Positions 17,019 through 29,061 of a stretch of DNA of 64,000 nt are shown here, piece after piece. The stretch is from Catalinimonas alkaloidigena (GTDB lineage: Bacteria; Bacteroidota; Bacteroidia; Cytophagales; Flexibacteraceae), in NCBI RefSeq assembly GCF_900100765.1, contig NZ_FNFO01000002.1, forward strand, positions 62,001 to 126,000. The letters are read 5' to 3'. Made by a program: the position numbers and the translations under genes. The stretch's first letter is position 1; each line of letters opens with the position of its first letter. The notes under the pieces are model-generated. The model had not been told where the DNA came from, searched no databases, and saw only the letters and a program-made list of their open reading frames with translations.

Positions 17019-17238
17019 ATTTCCCTCACGTTTTTATCGCTTGATTTCGAAGCGCGCGCAAGGCCTCAAACGCCGCAGGGCTGCCCGTCCGAGCGCCCCG
17101 GCCGGAAGCGTCGTCTTTTTACAATCGCTCTGCCCGACGGCTCACGATCTTCGCCCCCAACGAGCACCCCTCGGCGGTAGCGTGCAGCGGCGATAAGCCC
17201 CCTGTTGCCGGCTGTGCGTAGGGGGTAAATCCAAGCAA

Positions 17239-20200
17239 ATGCGCAAATCCGTACTCCTTTTGTGGGCGCTCTTGTGGTGCGTAGTCACCCGGGCCCAGAC
17301 TTTCGATTGGGTGCAGCAGGTGGACAACCCTGGCCGCATTACCCCCGGCGCGCTGGTGAGCGACGCGGCCGGAAACAGCTTTGCCTCCGGCTACTTCTAC
17401 GACGAAGTGACCATCGGGGGCGTTACCTATGGGCGCAACTCGGACCAGAGTTTGTTTGTCGCCAAGTTCACCACCACCGGCACGGTGAGTTGGGTCAGCC
17501 ATTTTAGCCTTTCGAACTACGGGCAGATCGAGCACCTCGACTACGATGCCGCCGGCAACGTGTACCTCGTCGGTACCTACCGCGGTTCGCTGACGATGGG
17601 CACAGTAACCCTCACTACCCCCGACGACCGTGAGGCGTTGTTCATCGCGAAGCTCGATGCTACCGGCAAGGGCCTCTGGGTGAAACAGGCGCCTCTGGCC
17701 GAAGACGCCTCGCTGGAGTTGCAGGCGTTCGGCGTCGATGGGGCTGGCAATGCCGTGGTGTCGGGGAGTTTTTACGGAGAAGTGACCTTCGAAAGCACCC
17801 GCCTACAGGCCGAAGGCACCACGAAAAAGCCGTTTCTGGCGCGGTATGCCACCAGTGGCACCCTGCACTGGGCGCGGCTGATCGAGGCGGATGGCGTCCT
17901 AAGCGAACAGGTGGAACTGGGCGTCGACCGGGCGTCGGGCCATATCGTGCTGGCGGGCCTCAAAAACTATGACTATTTTGTCCGGCGGGTGGACGGTACC
18001 GGCGCTACGGTGTGGGAAAAAAGCGGTACCGCCTACAGCCTGACAACGCCCCTGGCCGTGAAGATCGACGGCGCAGGGAATGCCCTCATCGTTGGGAATT
18101 TTTACCAGACGGCCACCTTCGGGTCGATTACCCTGACCGGTGCGGTGGACTACAACAACGTATTCCTGGTGCGGTTCGGTGTCGATGGGCAGGTGGCCTG
18201 GGCCAAAAGCCTGCTTTCGGAAAGTAGTGCCTACTTCTACGATTTCTTTCTGGCCGTCGACGGACAGGGTCGCCCGACGATCGGTGGCGATTTCATCCAG
18301 AGTTTCGGCCTGGTCGATGGCCCCACGCTGACCAGCCGGGGGCGGGGCGATGTGTTCCTGGCCAAGTACGACGCCAACGGCGTTTTTTTGTGGGCCAACA
18401 GCGGCGGCGGGGCTGACGAAGAGAAAATGGTTGGACTGGGAAGCGACGGCGAGGGCCATGTCTTTATGGCTGGCTCGTTCTCGGGAACCACGCAATGGGG
18501 GGCACTGCCGCTGGTAGCGACGGGCGGAGGCACACACATGTACCTCAACAAATTGAAGCACGGGGCCGTCAGCACGCAGCCCGACCTGGCAGTGCAGCAG
18601 ATCTATACGGTGCAGGCCCTGCCACTGAGCCACGGCACGCCCCATACGGTGCAGGCGCTGATCAAGAACCTGTCGCCGGTGGCCGCTCCGGCGTTTAACG
18701 TGCAACTGAACGTCAGTGGCGCGAATACTTTTCAGGATGTGCAGGCCGTGCCGGGGCTGGCCTCGGGCGCTTCGACGGTGATCAATTTTGCCGTCTTTAC
18801 TCCCACGCAAAAGGGCGAACAAACCTTGGAGGTGGAGGTAACGCTGCCCGAAGACCTGGATGCTACCAACAACCAACGTTCGGTAGCACAGACCGTCACG
18901 GCACAGGTCTTTGCCTATGTAAAGGCCGATTCGCTCGACAACGCCAGTAGCCTAGGGGTTGCGGAAGGTGAGCAGGTGGTCGCCCGCTTCCGGCCTACCC
19001 GCTCCGGCAAAATCAATCAGGTGAACCTGGAGACGTATTACGGAGACGGCGTGTATCGCGTGGTGATGTACGAGGCATCGGCAGGAAGTGCCACGCCGGG
19101 AGCGCTCCTCTACCGATCCGATACGCTGGTTGCCCGGCGCGGCGTCCGGCGCATTCCGGTGATTCCGTCGGTGGCCTTCAGTGGCGACTTTTTTATCGGA
19201 ATCGAGGTGGAAGGCGAGGGGAATTACCTGAGCCTGCGGGCGGACGAGGAAGAACCCCTCCGGCCCAACATCTTCTTCCTCAAGGATACGTACGACAACG
19301 CCTGGAAAAGCTTCGAAGACGCATTCCGCAACGACATTTTTGCGCTGGAAGTAGAAACCGAACAGGCGGTTCAGGCACCACCCAACTGCGTAGCGTCGCC
19401 GGAACCTGCCACCCAGGCGGTCAACATTCCCATTGAGGGCACGACTCTACGCTGGACCACGGGTGGGGGCAACCCTGCCGGATACCGGGTGTTTTTCGGT
19501 ACCGACTCGCTGAACCTACCTCGCGTGGCCAATCAGACCACAACCAGCTATGCGCTTGGCAAGCTGGCCTACAGTACCAGGTACTTCTGGCGGGTGGTGG
19601 CCTATAATGAAAAGGGCGATGCGATTGCCTGCGCGGTGTGGTCGTTCACGACGTGTGCGCCACCGCCCGCCCCTGTCAGTGGCCTGGAGCCTGCCGATGG
19701 CGCTTCCGTAGCCGGACTGCCGCTAACGTTACGCTGGCAACCCGCCGAAGGGGCAATGTTCTACGAACTGTACCTCTGGAAAACGAACGAAGCAAAACCG
19801 GAGTTGCCTTACCTGTCGCACCTCACAGCGCCGGAAGCCACCCTTTGGAGTTTGGCGTCCGGCGAACAATACAGTTGGCAGGTTGTGCCCCGCACGGCGT
19901 GTTACGGCGCTCCGGGACCGGTGCACACGTTCCTGCTGCAAAGCTGTCCGGTACCGGTGATCACGGCCTCTGGCCCCACGTCGGTCTGTTTCGGGCAGTC
20001 GGTCACGCTCACGTCTAGCCTTACCGAAAACATCCGGTGGTCGAACGGGGCGACCACTCCCAGCATTACTTTGACTACCGCCGAACAGTCGGGTGTGTAC
20101 TACGTGACCTATCAGGGCGAGGGATGCTACACCGATTCAGACACGATCCGCGTCAAAATCGAGGCACCGCAAATTGCGCTGGTAGGCCTGGCGCATCTGG

Positions 20201-23200
20201 AAAACGGCGAGGCGACCATCTGTTTGGGTAGCTCCCTGGGGCTGACGGTGACTGACGCTGCCACGGCGCAGTGGTCGACCGGCGCCACCGCCGATACGCT
20301 TATGGTGAGCCCTACCGTCACCACGACGTATCGCGTCACCGGAAAGAGCGTGCTGGGGTGTAGCTACGACCTGTCGGTGAAAATTCTGGTCATTCTCGCC
20401 GAAGCCCCCGCCGAGGTAACGCGGCCGCAACCCGCCAACGGGGCTCTGAATGCCGACCTGCCCGTTCAGCTTTCCTGGACACCGGCGGCACGTGCCACGC
20501 TCTACGACGTGTACGTATGGCGCGCGAACGAATCGCGCCCGGCCCATCCGGAATTTCATAATACGGCCGACATCAACCTACAGGTGAGCGGTCTGAACTA
20601 CGGTCAACTGTACAACTGGCAGGTAGTCGCTAAAAACAGCTGTGGTGAGACGCCCGGACCGATCTGGAGTTTCCAGGCGCGCACGCTGCCCGACCTGGTG
20701 GTGGTGGATATGCAGGCTCCGCAGGAAATCTTTGCCGGACAGGAGCTGGCCTTGAGCTGGGAGGTGAAAAACGAGGGCTCTGGAGGTACGGGATCGCAGT
20801 CCTGGCAGGATGCGGTTTACCTCTCGGCCGATTCCATCTGGAATACGCAGAGTGCCGTGCTGTTGGGTGCAGTCGACAACGCTAGTTTTCTGAATGCCGG
20901 CCAGCGTTACCGAAAAACCGCTTCGTTCCCGGTCCCCACTAACCTCGGTGGCGGCTATTACCTGTTCGTTTTTACCGATTACAAAAACAAGCTGATCGAG
21001 CGGTACGATACGAACAACCTCCGGTCATACACGCGCACGGCCATTACCGTGACGCCGGCCCCGCGCCCCGATCTGGTGGTAACGTCGTTGGGAGCCCCGA
21101 CCACCGCGTTTTCCGGGCGGGAAGTCACGTTGACTTACACCGTGAAAAACGAAGGCTTCATCGAGGCGCAGGGCTTCGACTATCGGCCCAAGGCGCACCA
21201 AGTCACCGCGAACGACAACTGCATTCCGCTGACCGAGCATTTCTGGTACGACTACATCTACCTGTCGTCCGACTCTACGTTCGACGTTAACAAAGTACGC
21301 ACCATCGGGTACGTGGAGGTCGCTTTCCGGGCGGCGAAGTTCGGGTACCTCTGGTGTGGGACGCCGAGTTCGGCAGAGGCGTGGTTCGCCACCCCCGACT
21401 ACCTGCCGCGCGACAGCAGCTACACGCGCACCGTCACGGTGCAGTTGCCGCACGACCTCAGCGGCAAGCAGTACCTCTTCGTGGTGGCGGCGTTCAAAGA
21501 CCAGATGGTCGAGTTGAGCAAGACTAACAACTTCAGCGCGCGCCCGTTGCAGATCACGCTGTCGCCCCCGGCCGATCTGGTGGTCGATTCGGTCGGACTC
21601 CCCGCCACCGCGGCTTCCGGGCAGGAGGTCCGCGTGGGATGGAAGGTCCTCAACCAGGGCGCTAACGCGCCGGTCGAAAAGTACTGGACCGACAAACTGT
21701 ACCTCAGTCCGACCCCCTCGTTCGACTCGGCCACGGCGGTGTTGATGCATCAGGCCAGCATCGGGATCGAGGCGCTGGAGCCGGAAACCACCTACAGCCG
21801 GACAGTCAGCGCCAAAGTGCCGGACGGCCTGTCGGGCGACTATTACCTGATTGTGCACACCGACGCCGACCAGCGGGTGTTCGAATACACCTTCGACGAC
21901 AACAACTTCGGACACGCACCGCAGGCGATACACATCACGCTGTCGCCTTACCCGGACCTGGCGATCCGCACCATTCAGGTGCCGCTGACGGTCTATGCCG
22001 ACGAGAAATTCTTGCTGGACTACACCGTCGATAACCGCGGGGAAGCCGCTGCCGCCGGTACGTGGGAAGACCAGTGGTTTCTGATGCCCGCGCCGACCTG
22101 GGACCCGTCGAAAGCCCTGTTGATAGGCAAGAAAACAATGGCTGCCCCACTGGCCGCCGGGAGTGCGTATGCCGTCCGCGATTCGGTGACGGTACCACGC
22201 GACCTGCAAGGCGAGTACTACGTGTTCGTCCATGCTAATGCTAACGCCAAAGCAACGGTATTCGAACTCGATAAAGCGAACAACCGTGCCAGCCATCAGC
22301 AGTTTGCGGCGGGGCAGGCCGCCTTGCAAGTGCAACCCGTACGACACTTTGCTGACCTGGTGGTCACTTCGATCGAGATGCCTGCCACGGTCACCTCGGG
22401 CGCGACCATTCCGGTTACCTGGACCGTACGAAACGAAGGAAGTCAAGCTACCGATTTCGACCAGTGGACCGATTGGGTCGTGATTTCCCAGGACGATTCT
22501 TTAGACTGGCAGGACGCCCAGCGGGGAGAAGTAAAACACGTGGGAACGTTGCAGCCGGGCGCTTCATACAGTGCTACGCTACAGGTGGACGTGCCGGACG
22601 GCTACGAAGGAACCTATTACCTGCTGGTATCGGCCGATTTTGGCGAGCGGGTAAAAAACGAAACCATGCGGACGAATAACCGGAAGGCCCAGGCGTTTCC
22701 CGTTACCCTGACGCCTGCCGCCGACCTGGTAGTGACCAGCTACACACTGCCCGCCACGCTCTACGCCGGACAAACCGTAACGGTGCCTTTCACGGTGAAA
22801 AACCAGGGGCAGGGACCCACCACCAAACCGTGGCACGACCTGTTTTTCCTGAATGCCTCGCCGGATGTAAATGGCCTGGTGTACAAGCTCGCGACCCGAC
22901 CGGGACCGTTCCCACTGGCCGACGGCGCGACTTACAGCGGCGAAGTGCAAGTCACCATTCCGGAGGCGCTTTCCGGGAACTACTACTTCATCGCCCAGGC
23001 GGATTACAAAGATGCGGTGTACGAAGGCGCGGGCGAAGACAACAACTTGCGGGCGCAGGTACTGGAAATCAAAGTGGCCGAGCCTTCCGATCTGGTGGTC
23101 AGTGCGGTCACCGTCCCCAACAACGTGACGCTGGGAGCCGATGTAACGGTGGAATATACCGTCAAAAATACCGGGAGCAACGCGGCGGCGGGGAATCTGC

Positions 23201-26200
23201 GCGATGCGGTGCATTTCTCGACCGACACGCAGCTTGATCCGCTGACCGATGCCCTGTTCGGCCGCTCCGCCGAATTTGTGGAGCTGGCCCCCGGACAGAC
23301 GCTCCAACGAACCCTCACTGACAAAATGCCGGGTGTCCTCGCCGGCGACTACTACGGCGTGGCCCAAACCAACGTAGCGGCCACGGTCCCCGAACTCGAT
23401 CTGGAAAACAACACTTTGGTCTCGACCGGGCGCGTCAACGTGAAAATCGATCCGCTTCCGTTGCACCTGACGCAACACCGGGCGCTCAACTTCGGCGACC
23501 GGATTTACTACCGCATCGATGCGCCGGCGGGTTCCGATCTGCTCGTGACCCTCACCAGCAACCGCGCTTACGGGCGCAACGAAGCTTACGTGGCTTACAA
23601 CCGCGTGCCCTCGCCGCAGGACCACGACTATAAATTCGATACGCCCAGCAGTCCTGATCAGCAGGTATTGGTGCCCACGACGCAGGAGGGCACCTATTAC
23701 CTGATGGTACTTACGCCTTATCAATATCCTGAAGGGCAGCAGGTGGCTATTCTGGCCGAGGCGATTCCGTTCTCGATTCTGGGCATCGCGCCGGACACCG
23801 TGGGGCAGGGCGTCGTGACGACGCAGATGCGCGGTGCCGGTTTCACACCGGAAAGTCAGTTTGCCCTCGTGAGTCGGCAGACGGGGCGACCGGTCAGTCA
23901 GGCCACGTTGCGAGATTTTAAGCATAGCATGCAGACTAGCATTCGCTGGGACCTGACGCGGGTGCCAACCGGTACGTACGACGTGCGCGTGACGCATCCG
24001 GATGGCCGGGTGTTTGTGTTGCCTCAGGGCCTGGTGGTAGAACCCGCCCGTCCGTTCGAAGTAGATTACAATTATTTCGCGCCCGCCCTGATTCGGGTGG
24101 GAACCCAGGCCCCCTACACCTTCTACTTCCAGAACCGGGGCAACGTCGATATTCCGATTATTCAGGGAGACATCACCATGCTGGCGGCGTCCAAACTGCT
24201 CAGTCTGGAAGTGACGGGCAATGCCCGCACGCGGAGCCAGATGATTGCCGATGCCCGGTTTGGTGTGGAGGATGCGATGGAGTACGACATCTTTCGGATC
24301 ATCCCCTTTGTGGGGTACGACCTGGCTCCCGGGCAACTGATCACCGTCAGTACGGTCTTCAGCAACTTCACGGCAGCAACGTTCCCATTGCGGGTCCGGG
24401 CGGTGGGATTCGACCGGGCGCACTACATCAAGTACCAGCTGAGCGTGGCCGAAAACCTGCGCCGTACGGTTCTGGCTAACCCCGGTTTGTATGGCGTGGC
24501 GGCGCAGCCGGAAGTGCTGGCGTTCTACGCGAACCGTACCGCCTATCGCGACTCACTGGTGCAGGGGCTGATCGCCGCCCGGCTGATTCGGGCCGAAGAT
24601 ACAATAGGTGTAGAACTGAACTGTGAGCCCTGTCTGGCGGGAGCCGATACGTCGGCGGCCAACGGTTCGACGTCAGGCAGCAATTTCTCGCTGAGTCCGG
24701 GAGCCAGTCCGGGTCTGGGCCTATATCCTAATCTGGTGCTGGGACCCAACCAAGATTACCTCTGGGAAATCAACAAGTACGGCGGTACGGCAGGGGGCAA
24801 CCCCGGCTGGGATCTGCTGAAAATCTCGGGGGAGCTCAACATCACTGCGACGAAGGAAAACCCGTTTGTGATTCGCGTAGCTTCCCTCGACTACAACAAC
24901 TACCCGTCGTACCTGGCAGGGTGGTATCCGGGGGGGGATCAGTGCTGGCCCATCGCCATCGCCGAGGGCGGGATCAAACACTTCCAGGCTAACAAATTTG
25001 CCCTGGACCTGTCGCGGTTTACGGCCTACAACTACCTCTACGGCGGCACCTTCTCGGTCGCCTTGAGCGGTACGGACACACTGATGCTGTGCTTCAAGGC
25101 CTATCAGCCGCTTCCCGGCGAGGCGGGTGTTCCCGGTGCCCCGGGCGGGTGGGGTGAACCCGGTTCGCCCGGAGGACCGGGAGGCCCAAGTGCGCCGGGC
25201 ACGCCGGCCGGACCCGGTGGGCCGGGTGGACCCGGCGGTCCTGGGGGCGGCGGCGGACCGGGTGGACCCGGTGGACCGCAAGGACCGGGCGGTGGCCCCA
25301 TGGGACCGAATGGGCCGACCGGCCCGCAGGGTCCGCCGCCGAGTGGCCCACCCCAGACGCCGCCTCAAGTGCCGCCGGACACACCTCCGCCTTCGCCGCC
25401 GGATGCGCCTCCCGGACCGGGTCCCGATCCTGGCCCCGGCCCGCAGCCGCCGTCAGGTCCGCGTCCCCGGCCGGGCTACAATCCGAGTGGCCCGCGTCCT
25501 AGCTGGCCACCTCCGAACAACCCGACCCAGCCTCCGCCTTTGCCGCCACCGACCCCTTCGTGCAACCGGCAGGCCGGGCTCCAGTTCTGTAGCGACATCT
25601 TTACCCCGCTGGGGTGTGCGGATGCGATCTACGGCTGTGCGCCGACCATCTTCCTGTTGGCCGTGACGGGCACCATCGTAGGGCCGGGCGGAACGCTGGC
25701 CGGGGCACTGTGGGGCGTGTTTACCTGCGGAGCCAGTCTGGTTGCGTGCGGCAATGCCGTGGCCGGAAACGACCCGATCATCGACTTTGGGGGTGTCGAC
25801 CTGCTGGGCTGTATCGGAGGAACGTCGGCCGTGATCTGCGGCGGGCAGTTTATCTGCAACCAGGTGCTGGGCTCCTGCGATCCGAACGACATCATCGGGC
25901 CGGTAGGCTACGATTCCAGCCACTTTGTCTCGGTACATGAAACGCTGCCGTACATGATCCGCTTCGAGAACGACTCGGCGCTGGCCACCACGGCGGCCCA
26001 ACGGGTCGAAATCCGCCATCAGCTCGACGCTACGTTGAATCCGTTGTCGTTCCGCGTGGGCAACTTCGGGTTCGGGAATTACAACTTCCAGGTAGAGCAA
26101 AACACGGCGGCGTATGCCGAAACGGTCGATCTGCCCGATTCGCTGGGCTACGATCTGGAGGTAACGGCCGGCGTGGACATCACCACCGGCGAAGCGTTCT

Positions 26201-27537
26201 GGATTCTGCAGACCATCGATCCGGCCACGGGACTGGCTCCGACCGATCCGTTGAAAGGGTTCCTGGCCATCAACGATTCACTCGGCAGCGGGCAGGGTTA
26301 CGTGAGCTATACCGTAAAGGCACAGCGCACTGCCCAGACCGGCGATACGATTTATGCCGAAGCCAGCATTGTGTTCGACGTGAACGAGGCCATTCTGACG
26401 CCTACCATTTTCAACGTGGTGGATGCCGGCGCTCCGACCAGCACCATGACGGCCCTCAGCCGCTACACGACCAGCGATACCCTCCAGCTGGAATGGTCGG
26501 CCAGGGACGAACCGAACGGCTCGGGAGTTGCGTCGTACGACGTGTACGTGTCGCGCGACAAAGGTCCGTTTGCGCGGGCATACGAGGGACTGACCACGAC
26601 TTCGGTTCGCTATTTGGGTGAGGAAGCCAGTGAGTACGAGTTCTTTACCGTTGCGGTAGATCACGTCGGGAACCGCGAGGCGCTGAAAGACAAGGCCGAT
26701 GTCGAAACCATCGTGGCCGATTCGACGAAACCGTACGCACCGGTGTTCCGCCTGCAAGGCCAACGGATCGACCGGATGGTGCTCACGGCTTGCACCGACG
26801 GCGCGACCGAGGCGTGTGTAGACGTGACCGACCTGAACGGCGATGCCCTGACGTACCAAGTGCTGCAGGAACCGCAACGCGGCGCGGCCCACGTGCAACC
26901 GGGCGAGCGGGGCGCCTGCCTGACGTACCAGCCGGACGAAGCGGTAGCGAGCACCGACTCGCTGCGCCTGACGGTATGCGATCCCGGAGGTTTGTGCGAT
27001 ACACTGCACGTGCAGTTCCGGCTGGTCATGCCGACGGTCGTCACGTTCGACTCGCTCGCGCCGCTGTGCAATCCGGATACCAGCATCGTGCTCAGTGGTG
27101 CGCTGCCCGCCGGGGGCATTTATTCCGGTATCGGGGTGAGTAACGGGCGCTTCAACGCCAGCGTGGCCGGCGTGGGGAAACATGAAATTACCTACACGTA
27201 CTACGACACCACGGGGTGTGTACGCACGCTGACGCGTCTGCTGCAAGTCGGTACCTGCGATACGACCGGTCATGTGCCCCCGGGCGCTGCCGACCAACTG
27301 CGGCTGTACCCCAACCCGAACCGGGGCGCTTTCTACGCACACGTCGATTCGCTGGCCGGAACGTGGGTGCAACTGGAACTGGTCAATTTGCAGGGGCAGG
27401 TGATGTTCCACCGGGAATACGAGCACAATGGTGGCACGTTCCATCAACTGGTACAGCCTTCGCTGCGCCCGTCGCTTTACTTCCTCCGGCTGACGACCGA
27501 CCGCCGCCGCTACACCCAACGCCTCGTCATTCAGTAA
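17239..27537 (+). CDS. Giant T9SS-secreted modular surface protein
   Basis: A 3,432-residue exported protein. In order: signal peptide (1-20); SBBP-type beta-propeller repeats (about 25-440, with recurring DAAGN/GxG motifs); one CARDB domain (448-550); a beta-sandwich region (560-700); fibronectin-III/PKD-like modules (710-1150); seven consecutive CARDB repeats starting near 1150, 1277, 1445, 1573, 1705, 1828 and 1951 (each opens like PDLVVTS..P..). Next come a PPC-like domain (about 2080-2170), an IPT-like region, a Gly/Pro collagen-like stretch (2623-2774), a hydrophobic Cys-rich segment with ten cysteines (2775-2880), a DPNDxxGP-type beta domain (2880-3060), Fn3- and cadherin-like modules, and a type A T9SS sorting domain ([10 protein letters not shown] onward). 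It is probably a surface adhesin or matrix protein; the ligand is unknown. It is monocistronic with its own terminator. Confidence 0.88.
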   Translation: MRKSVLLLWALLWCVVTRAQTFDWVQQVDNPGRITPGALVSDAAGNSFASGYFYDEVTIGGVTYGRNSDQSLFVAKFTTTGTVSWVSHFSLSNYGQIEHLDYDAAGNVYLVGTYRGSLTMGTVTLTTPDDREALFIAKLDATGKGLWVKQAPLAEDASLELQAFGVDGAGNAVVSGSFYGEVTFESTRLQAEGTTKKPFLARYATSGTLHWARLIEADGVLSEQVELGVDRASGHIVLAGLKNYDYFVRRVDGTGATVWEKSGTAYSLTTPLAVKIDGAGNALIVGNFYQTATFGSITLTGAVDYNNVFLVRFGVDGQVAWAKSLLSESSAYFYDFFLAVDGQGRPTIGGDFIQSFGLVDGPTLTSRGRGDVFLAKYDANGVFLWANSGGGADEEKMVGLGSDGEGHVFMAGSFSGTTQWGALPLVATGGGTHMYLNKLKHGAVSTQPDLAVQQIYTVQALPLSHGTPHTVQALIKNLSPVAAPAFNVQLNVSGANTFQDVQAVPGLASGASTVINFAVFTPTQKGEQTLEVEVTLPEDLDATNNQRSVAQTVTAQVFAYVKADSLDNASSLGVAEGEQVVARFRPTRSGKINQVNLETYYGDGVYRVVMYEASAGSATPGALLYRSDTLVARRGVRRIPVIPSVAFSGDFFIGIEVEGEGNYLSLRADEEEPLRPNIFFLKDTYDNAWKSFEDAFRNDIFALEVETEQAVQAPPNCVASPEPATQAVNIPIEGTTLRWTTGGGNPAGYRVFFGTDSLNLPRVANQTTTSYALGKLAYSTRYFWRVVAYNEKGDAIACAVWSFTTCAPPPAPVSGLEPADGASVAGLPLTLRWQPAEGAMFYELYLWKTNEAKPELPYLSHLTAPEATLWSLASGEQYSWQVVPRTACYGAPGPVHTFLLQSCPVPVITASGPTSVCFGQSVTLTSSLTENIRWSNGATTPSITLTTAEQSGVYYVTYQGEGCYTDSDTIRVKIEAPQIALVGLAHLENGEATICLGSSLGLTVTDAATAQWSTGATADTLMVSPTVTTTYRVTGKSVLGCSYDLSVKILVILAEAPAEVTRPQPANGALNADLPVQLSWTPAARATLYDVYVWRANESRPAHPEFHNTADINLQVSGLNYGQLYNWQVVAKNSCGETPGPIWSFQARTLPDLVVVDMQAPQEIFAGQELALSWEVKNEGSGGTGSQSWQDAVYLSADSIWNTQSAVLLGAVDNASFLNAGQRYRKTASFPVPTNLGGGYYLFVFTDYKNKLIERYDTNNLRSYTRTAITVTPAPRPDLVVTSLGAPTTAFSGREVTLTYTVKNEGFIEAQGFDYRPKAHQVTANDNCIPLTEHFWYDYIYLSSDSTFDVNKVRTIGYVEVAFRAAKFGYLWCGTPSSAEAWFATPDYLPRDSSYTRTVTVQLPHDLSGKQYLFVVAAFKDQMVELSKTNNFSARPLQITLSPPADLVVDSVGLPATAASGQEVRVGWKVLNQGANAPVEKYWTDKLYLSPTPSFDSATAVLMHQASIGIEALEPETTYSRTVSAKVPDGLSGDYYLIVHTDADQRVFEYTFDDNNFGHAPQAIHITLSPYPDLAIRTIQVPLTVYADEKFLLDYTVDNRGEAAAAGTWEDQWFLMPAPTWDPSKALLIGKKTMAAPLAAGSAYAVRDSVTVPRDLQGEYYVFVHANANAKATVFELDKANNRASHQQFAAGQAALQVQPVRHFADLVVTSIEMPATVTSGATIPVTWTVRNEGSQATDFDQWTDWVVISQDDSLDWQDAQRGEVKHVGTLQPGASYSATLQVDVPDGYEGTYYLLVSADFGERVKNETMRTNNRKAQAFPVTLTPAADLVVTSYTLPATLYAGQTVTVPFTVKNQGQGPTTKPWHDLFFLNASPDVNGLVYKLATRPGPFPLADGATYSGEVQVTIPEALSGNYYFIAQADYKDAVYEGAGEDNNLRAQVLEIKVAEPSDLVVSAVTVPNNVTLGADVTVEYTVKNTGSNAAAGNLRDAVHFSTDTQLDPLTDALFGRSAEFVELAPGQTLQRTLTDKMPGVLAGDYYGVAQTNVAATVPELDLENNTLVSTGRVNVKIDPLPLHLTQHRALNFGDRIYYRIDAPAGSDLLVTLTSNRAYGRNEAYVAYNRVPSPQDHDYKFDTPSSPDQQVLVPTTQEGTYYLMVLTPYQYPEGQQVAILAEAIPFSILGIAPDTVGQGVVTTQMRGAGFTPESQFALVSRQTGRPVSQATLRDFKHSMQTSIRWDLTRVPTGTYDVRVTHPDGRVFVLPQGLVVEPARPFEVDYNYFAPALIRVGTQAPYTFYFQNRGNVDIPIIQGDITMLAASKLLSLEVTGNARTRSQMIADARFGVEDAMEYDIFRIIPFVGYDLAPGQLITVSTVFSNFTAATFPLRVRAVGFDRAHYIKYQLSVAENLRRTVLANPGLYGVAAQPEVLAFYANRTAYRDSLVQGLIAARLIRAEDTIGVELNCEPCLAGADTSAANGSTSGSNFSLSPGASPGLGLYPNLVLGPNQDYLWEINKYGGTAGGNPGWDLLKISGELNITATKENPFVIRVASLDYNNYPSYLAGWYPGGDQCWPIAIAEGGIKHFQANKFALDLSRFTAYNYLYGGTFSVALSGTDTLMLCFKAYQPLPGEAGVPGAPGGWGEPGSPGGPGGPSAPGTPAGPGGPGGPGGPGGGGGPGGPGGPQGPGGGPMGPNGPTGPQGPPPSGPPQTPPQVPPDTPPPSPPDAPPGPGPDPGPGPQPPSGPRPRPGYNPSGPRPSWPPPNNPTQPPPLPPPTPSCNRQAGLQFCSDIFTPLGCADAIYGCAPTIFLLAVTGTIVGPGGTLAGALWGVFTCGASLVACGNAVAGNDPIIDFGGVDLLGCIGGTSAVICGGQFICNQVLGSCDPNDIIGPVGYDSSHFVSVHETLPYMIRFENDSALATTAAQRVEIRHQLDATLNPLSFRVGNFGFGNYNFQVEQNTAAYAETVDLPDSLGYDLEVTAGVDITTGEAFWILQTIDPATGLAPTDPLKGFLAINDSLGSGQGYVSYTVKAQRTAQTGDTIYAEASIVFDVNEAILTPTIFNVVDAGAPTSTMTALSRYTTSDTLQLEWSARDEPNGSGVASYDVYVSRDKGPFARAYEGLTTTSVRYLGEEASEYEFFTVAVDHVGNREALKDKADVETIVADSTKPYAPVFRLQGQRIDRMVLTACTDGATEACVDVTDLNGDALTYQVLQEPQRGAAHVQPGERGACLTYQPDEAVASTDSLRLTVCDPGGLCDTLHVQFRLVMPTVVTFDSLAPLCNPDTSIVLSGALPAGGIYSGIGVSNGRFNASVAGVGKHEITYTYYDTTGCVRTLTRLLQVGTCDTTGHVPPGAADQLRLYPNPNRGAFYAHVDSLAGTWVQLELVNLQGQVMFHREYEHNGGTFHQLVQPSLRPSLYFLRLTTDRRRYTQRLVIQ
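25108..25560 (+). repeat. Collagen-like Gly/Pro-coding low-complexity tract inside the giant gene
   Basis: About 150 codons encode [10 protein letters not shown]- and PPxPP-type repeats. The first half is glycine-led (GxP/GGP triplets, as in bacterial collagen-like proteins), while the second half shifts to proline-led [11 protein letters not shown] sequence. It separates the IPT-like part from the Cys-rich segment and probably forms a rigid stalk or hinge. Such tracts expand and contract by slippage. Confidence 0.8.
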
Positions 27538-27553
27538 GCAAGAAATCAGGCAC

Positions 27554-27584
27554 GTTTCCCCGGCCGCTAACCGGTCGGGGAAAC
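27554..27584 (+). terminator. Terminator hairpin after the giant gene
   Basis: GTTTCCCCGGCCG (27554-27566) pairs with CGGTCGGGGAAAC (27572-27584) with one wobble and a five-base loop. The following CCCTTTCTCTC is only moderately T-rich. Confidence 0.65.
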
Positions 27585-27651
27585 CCTTTCTCTCGTTCAA
27601 CCGCTTGCGTGATGCAGCCTGTCACTTGCGTAAGCCTTTCTAAACCAACCC

Positions 27652-28083
27652 ATGAAAACGTACCCTTTTCGCCCCAAAGCCCTGCTGCTGGTGGGCCTTC
27701 TTTTCTTCTTTTTCGGATGCGAATCCCCGTGCACCCAGCGGAGCGACACCTACTACACCACGGTGGTGGTGCTGGATTATACCACCCTGGAGGCCGTCGG
27801 CGATTTTGCCTTTACCCAGGTGATTCACCACTATTCGGGGGAGGATTGCCCGCCGATGAACGGCGAAGTCAGTCTGGTCGTCACCAACCCCAACAGCCGG
27901 CCGGTTTCCTATGCCTACGCCGGCACCTATACGCTCGACGACATGACGTGGGAGTTTCAGGGATCGGTCTTTAGCCTCCAGCCCGGTGCCTCGACCGTGG
28001 CCAAGGCCATCCGCAAAACCACCGCTAAAATCGATGCGGGCAAAATCGACATCACGATTCCTACCGTCATCAAGTACGAGTAA
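27652..28083 (+). CDS. Small lipoprotein of unknown function
   Basis: A 143-residue predicted lipoprotein. The signal LLLVGLLFFFFGC ends with a lipobox whose Cys23 would be acylated. The mature domain has two or three further cysteines (ESPCTQ, EDCPP) and an Ig-like pattern of beta strands (EVSLVVTNPNSRPVSYAYAG, seen as SLVVTNPNSRPV, and SLQPGASTVAKAIRK). This reads like an extracellular beta-sandwich related to the CARDB/FxLYD type domains. I do not recognise the family. It follows the giant surface protein after a terminator, so it is probably separately transcribed. It ends 24 bases before the convergent AraC gene. Confidence 0.7.
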   Translation: MKTYPFRPKALLLVGLLFFFFGCESPCTQRSDTYYTTVVVLDYTTLEAVGDFAFTQVIHHYSGEDCPPMNGEVSLVVTNPNSRPVSYAYAGTYTLDDMTWEFQGSVFSLQPGASTVAKAIRKTTAKIDAGKIDITIPTVIKYE

Positions 28084-28107
28084 GGCTTCAGCGCGGAAGC
28101 GGGACAA

Positions 28108-28920
28108 TCAGCGGTCGTGCTGCACTTTCCGCACGTATTTGTGCAGGTGACTGGCGTCGGCAAACCCCCAGGCTTCGGCCACGGCTTCCAGCGTATCGCC
28201 CCGGTCTTTGAGTTGCGCCAGCGCGCCCCGCAGGCGGTACTGCAGCGCGAAGTCGGAAAACGACGTCCCCATCAGGTCCTGAAACCGCGTGCGAAACCCC
28301 GACTGCGACAGATGACAGCAGCGCGCCGCTTCGGCGGTGGTGATCAGGCGGCGTTCCTCAAAAACCAGCCGCAGGGCGGGTTGGATACTTTCTTCTAACG
28401 CGAAGTTGCGGACGTGTTGCGCCGGAGGCTGCCAGTGTTCGAGCAGAAGCAGCATGAGCTGAAAAAACAGGAGCTTGGCCCAGTCGGCATCGACCTGGCG
28501 TTCGAAAAGCGCCTTCGCGTGTTGGGCCAGCGCCACCACTTCGGGGCGTCGCTCGGGCGGAATTTGCGGACGTGCGGCGGCTTCCAGCTGAAAGGGCGTC
28601 AGCACATCCCGGTTCAACAACTGACTACCGGCCACGTAGCGCGGGTCGATCACAAACACGACCAGTTCGCAGGGCAGCTCCAGCAACTCAAAGCCGTGAG
28701 GTTCCCACATCCCACACAACCAGACCTCGCCGGGCTGCAAGAGCCGCTCGTGCGCGAGGTACTGGCGTTTCATCCGGCCGCTGATCAATACCCCCACCTC
28801 GAACTCGTAGTGCATGTCGAACCACCGGTCCTGTAAATCCTGATGGCGATTGACCAGAACGTGGATCGGTTTTGCCTCGCTCAGGTCGAAATAGAACCGG
28901 CTGACTTCCTGCTGCCTCAT
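28108..28920 (-). CDS. AraC-family transcriptional regulator
   Basis: A 270-residue regulator with an N-terminal cupin-like effector domain (FDMHYEFEVGVLISGRMKRQ region, with LLQPGEVWLCGMWEPHGFE seen as QPGEVWLCGMWEPHG). The C-terminal AraC/XylS double helix-turn-helix spans about residues 165-265 (RLITTAEAARCCHLSQSGFRTRF core, and FSDFALQYRLRGALAQL, EAVAEAWGFADASHLHKYVRK). AraC proteins of this type usually sense a sugar or derivative and activate an adjacent operon. The gene is divergent from the kinase-GMC-Gfo/Idh-AgaI operon, with a 141-base shared regulatory region (28921-29061), so that operon is the likely target. No autoregulatory box could be assigned by eye. Confidence 0.9.
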   Translation of the reverse strand: MRQQEVSRFYFDLSEAKPIHVLVNRHQDLQDRWFDMHYEFEVGVLISGRMKRQYLAHERLLQPGEVWLCGMWEPHGFELLELPCELVVFVIDPRYVAGSQLLNRDVLTPFQLEAAARPQIPPERRPEVVALAQHAKALFERQVDADWAKLLFFQLMLLLLEHWQPPAQHVRNFALEESIQPALRLVFEERRLITTAEAARCCHLSQSGFRTRFQDLMGTSFSDFALQYRLRGALAQLKDRGDTLEAVAEAWGFADASHLHKYVRKVQHDR

Positions 28921-29061
28921 ACGATTTTACCAAACTTGTGAAGGATTGTACAGGGTCTTCTGTCCCTGGAAACGAGATATTTGGGTTAAAAGTAACAAAA
29001 AGCGGAGGCACCCGGGGGCATAGCGTGTACGCACGAAACGAGCGGCCCGGCACACGACACG
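28921..29061. promoter_or_regulatory. Divergent control region between AraC regulator and sugar operon
   Basis: This 141-base spacer must hold the promoters for both directions. Its middle (about 28930-29010) is AT-richer than the flanks and contains GATATTTGG on the plus strand, a poor TAnnTTTG match. I could not identify a convincing AraC half-site pair, so only the position is supported. Confidence 0.45.

Noticed and set aside
16973-17238. Small gene between the tRNA terminator and the giant gene
   Set aside because: Open frames here are short and run into the antisense of the giant gene; no start or motif supports them.
22579-24423. Long open frame (614 codons) on the minus strand inside the giant gene
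   Set aside because: It is antisense to CARDB repeats in GC-rich sequence; the product is Arg/Gly/His-rich without any motif. Similar antisense frames at 21025-22446, 26278-27600 and 29511-31694 are rejected for the same reason.
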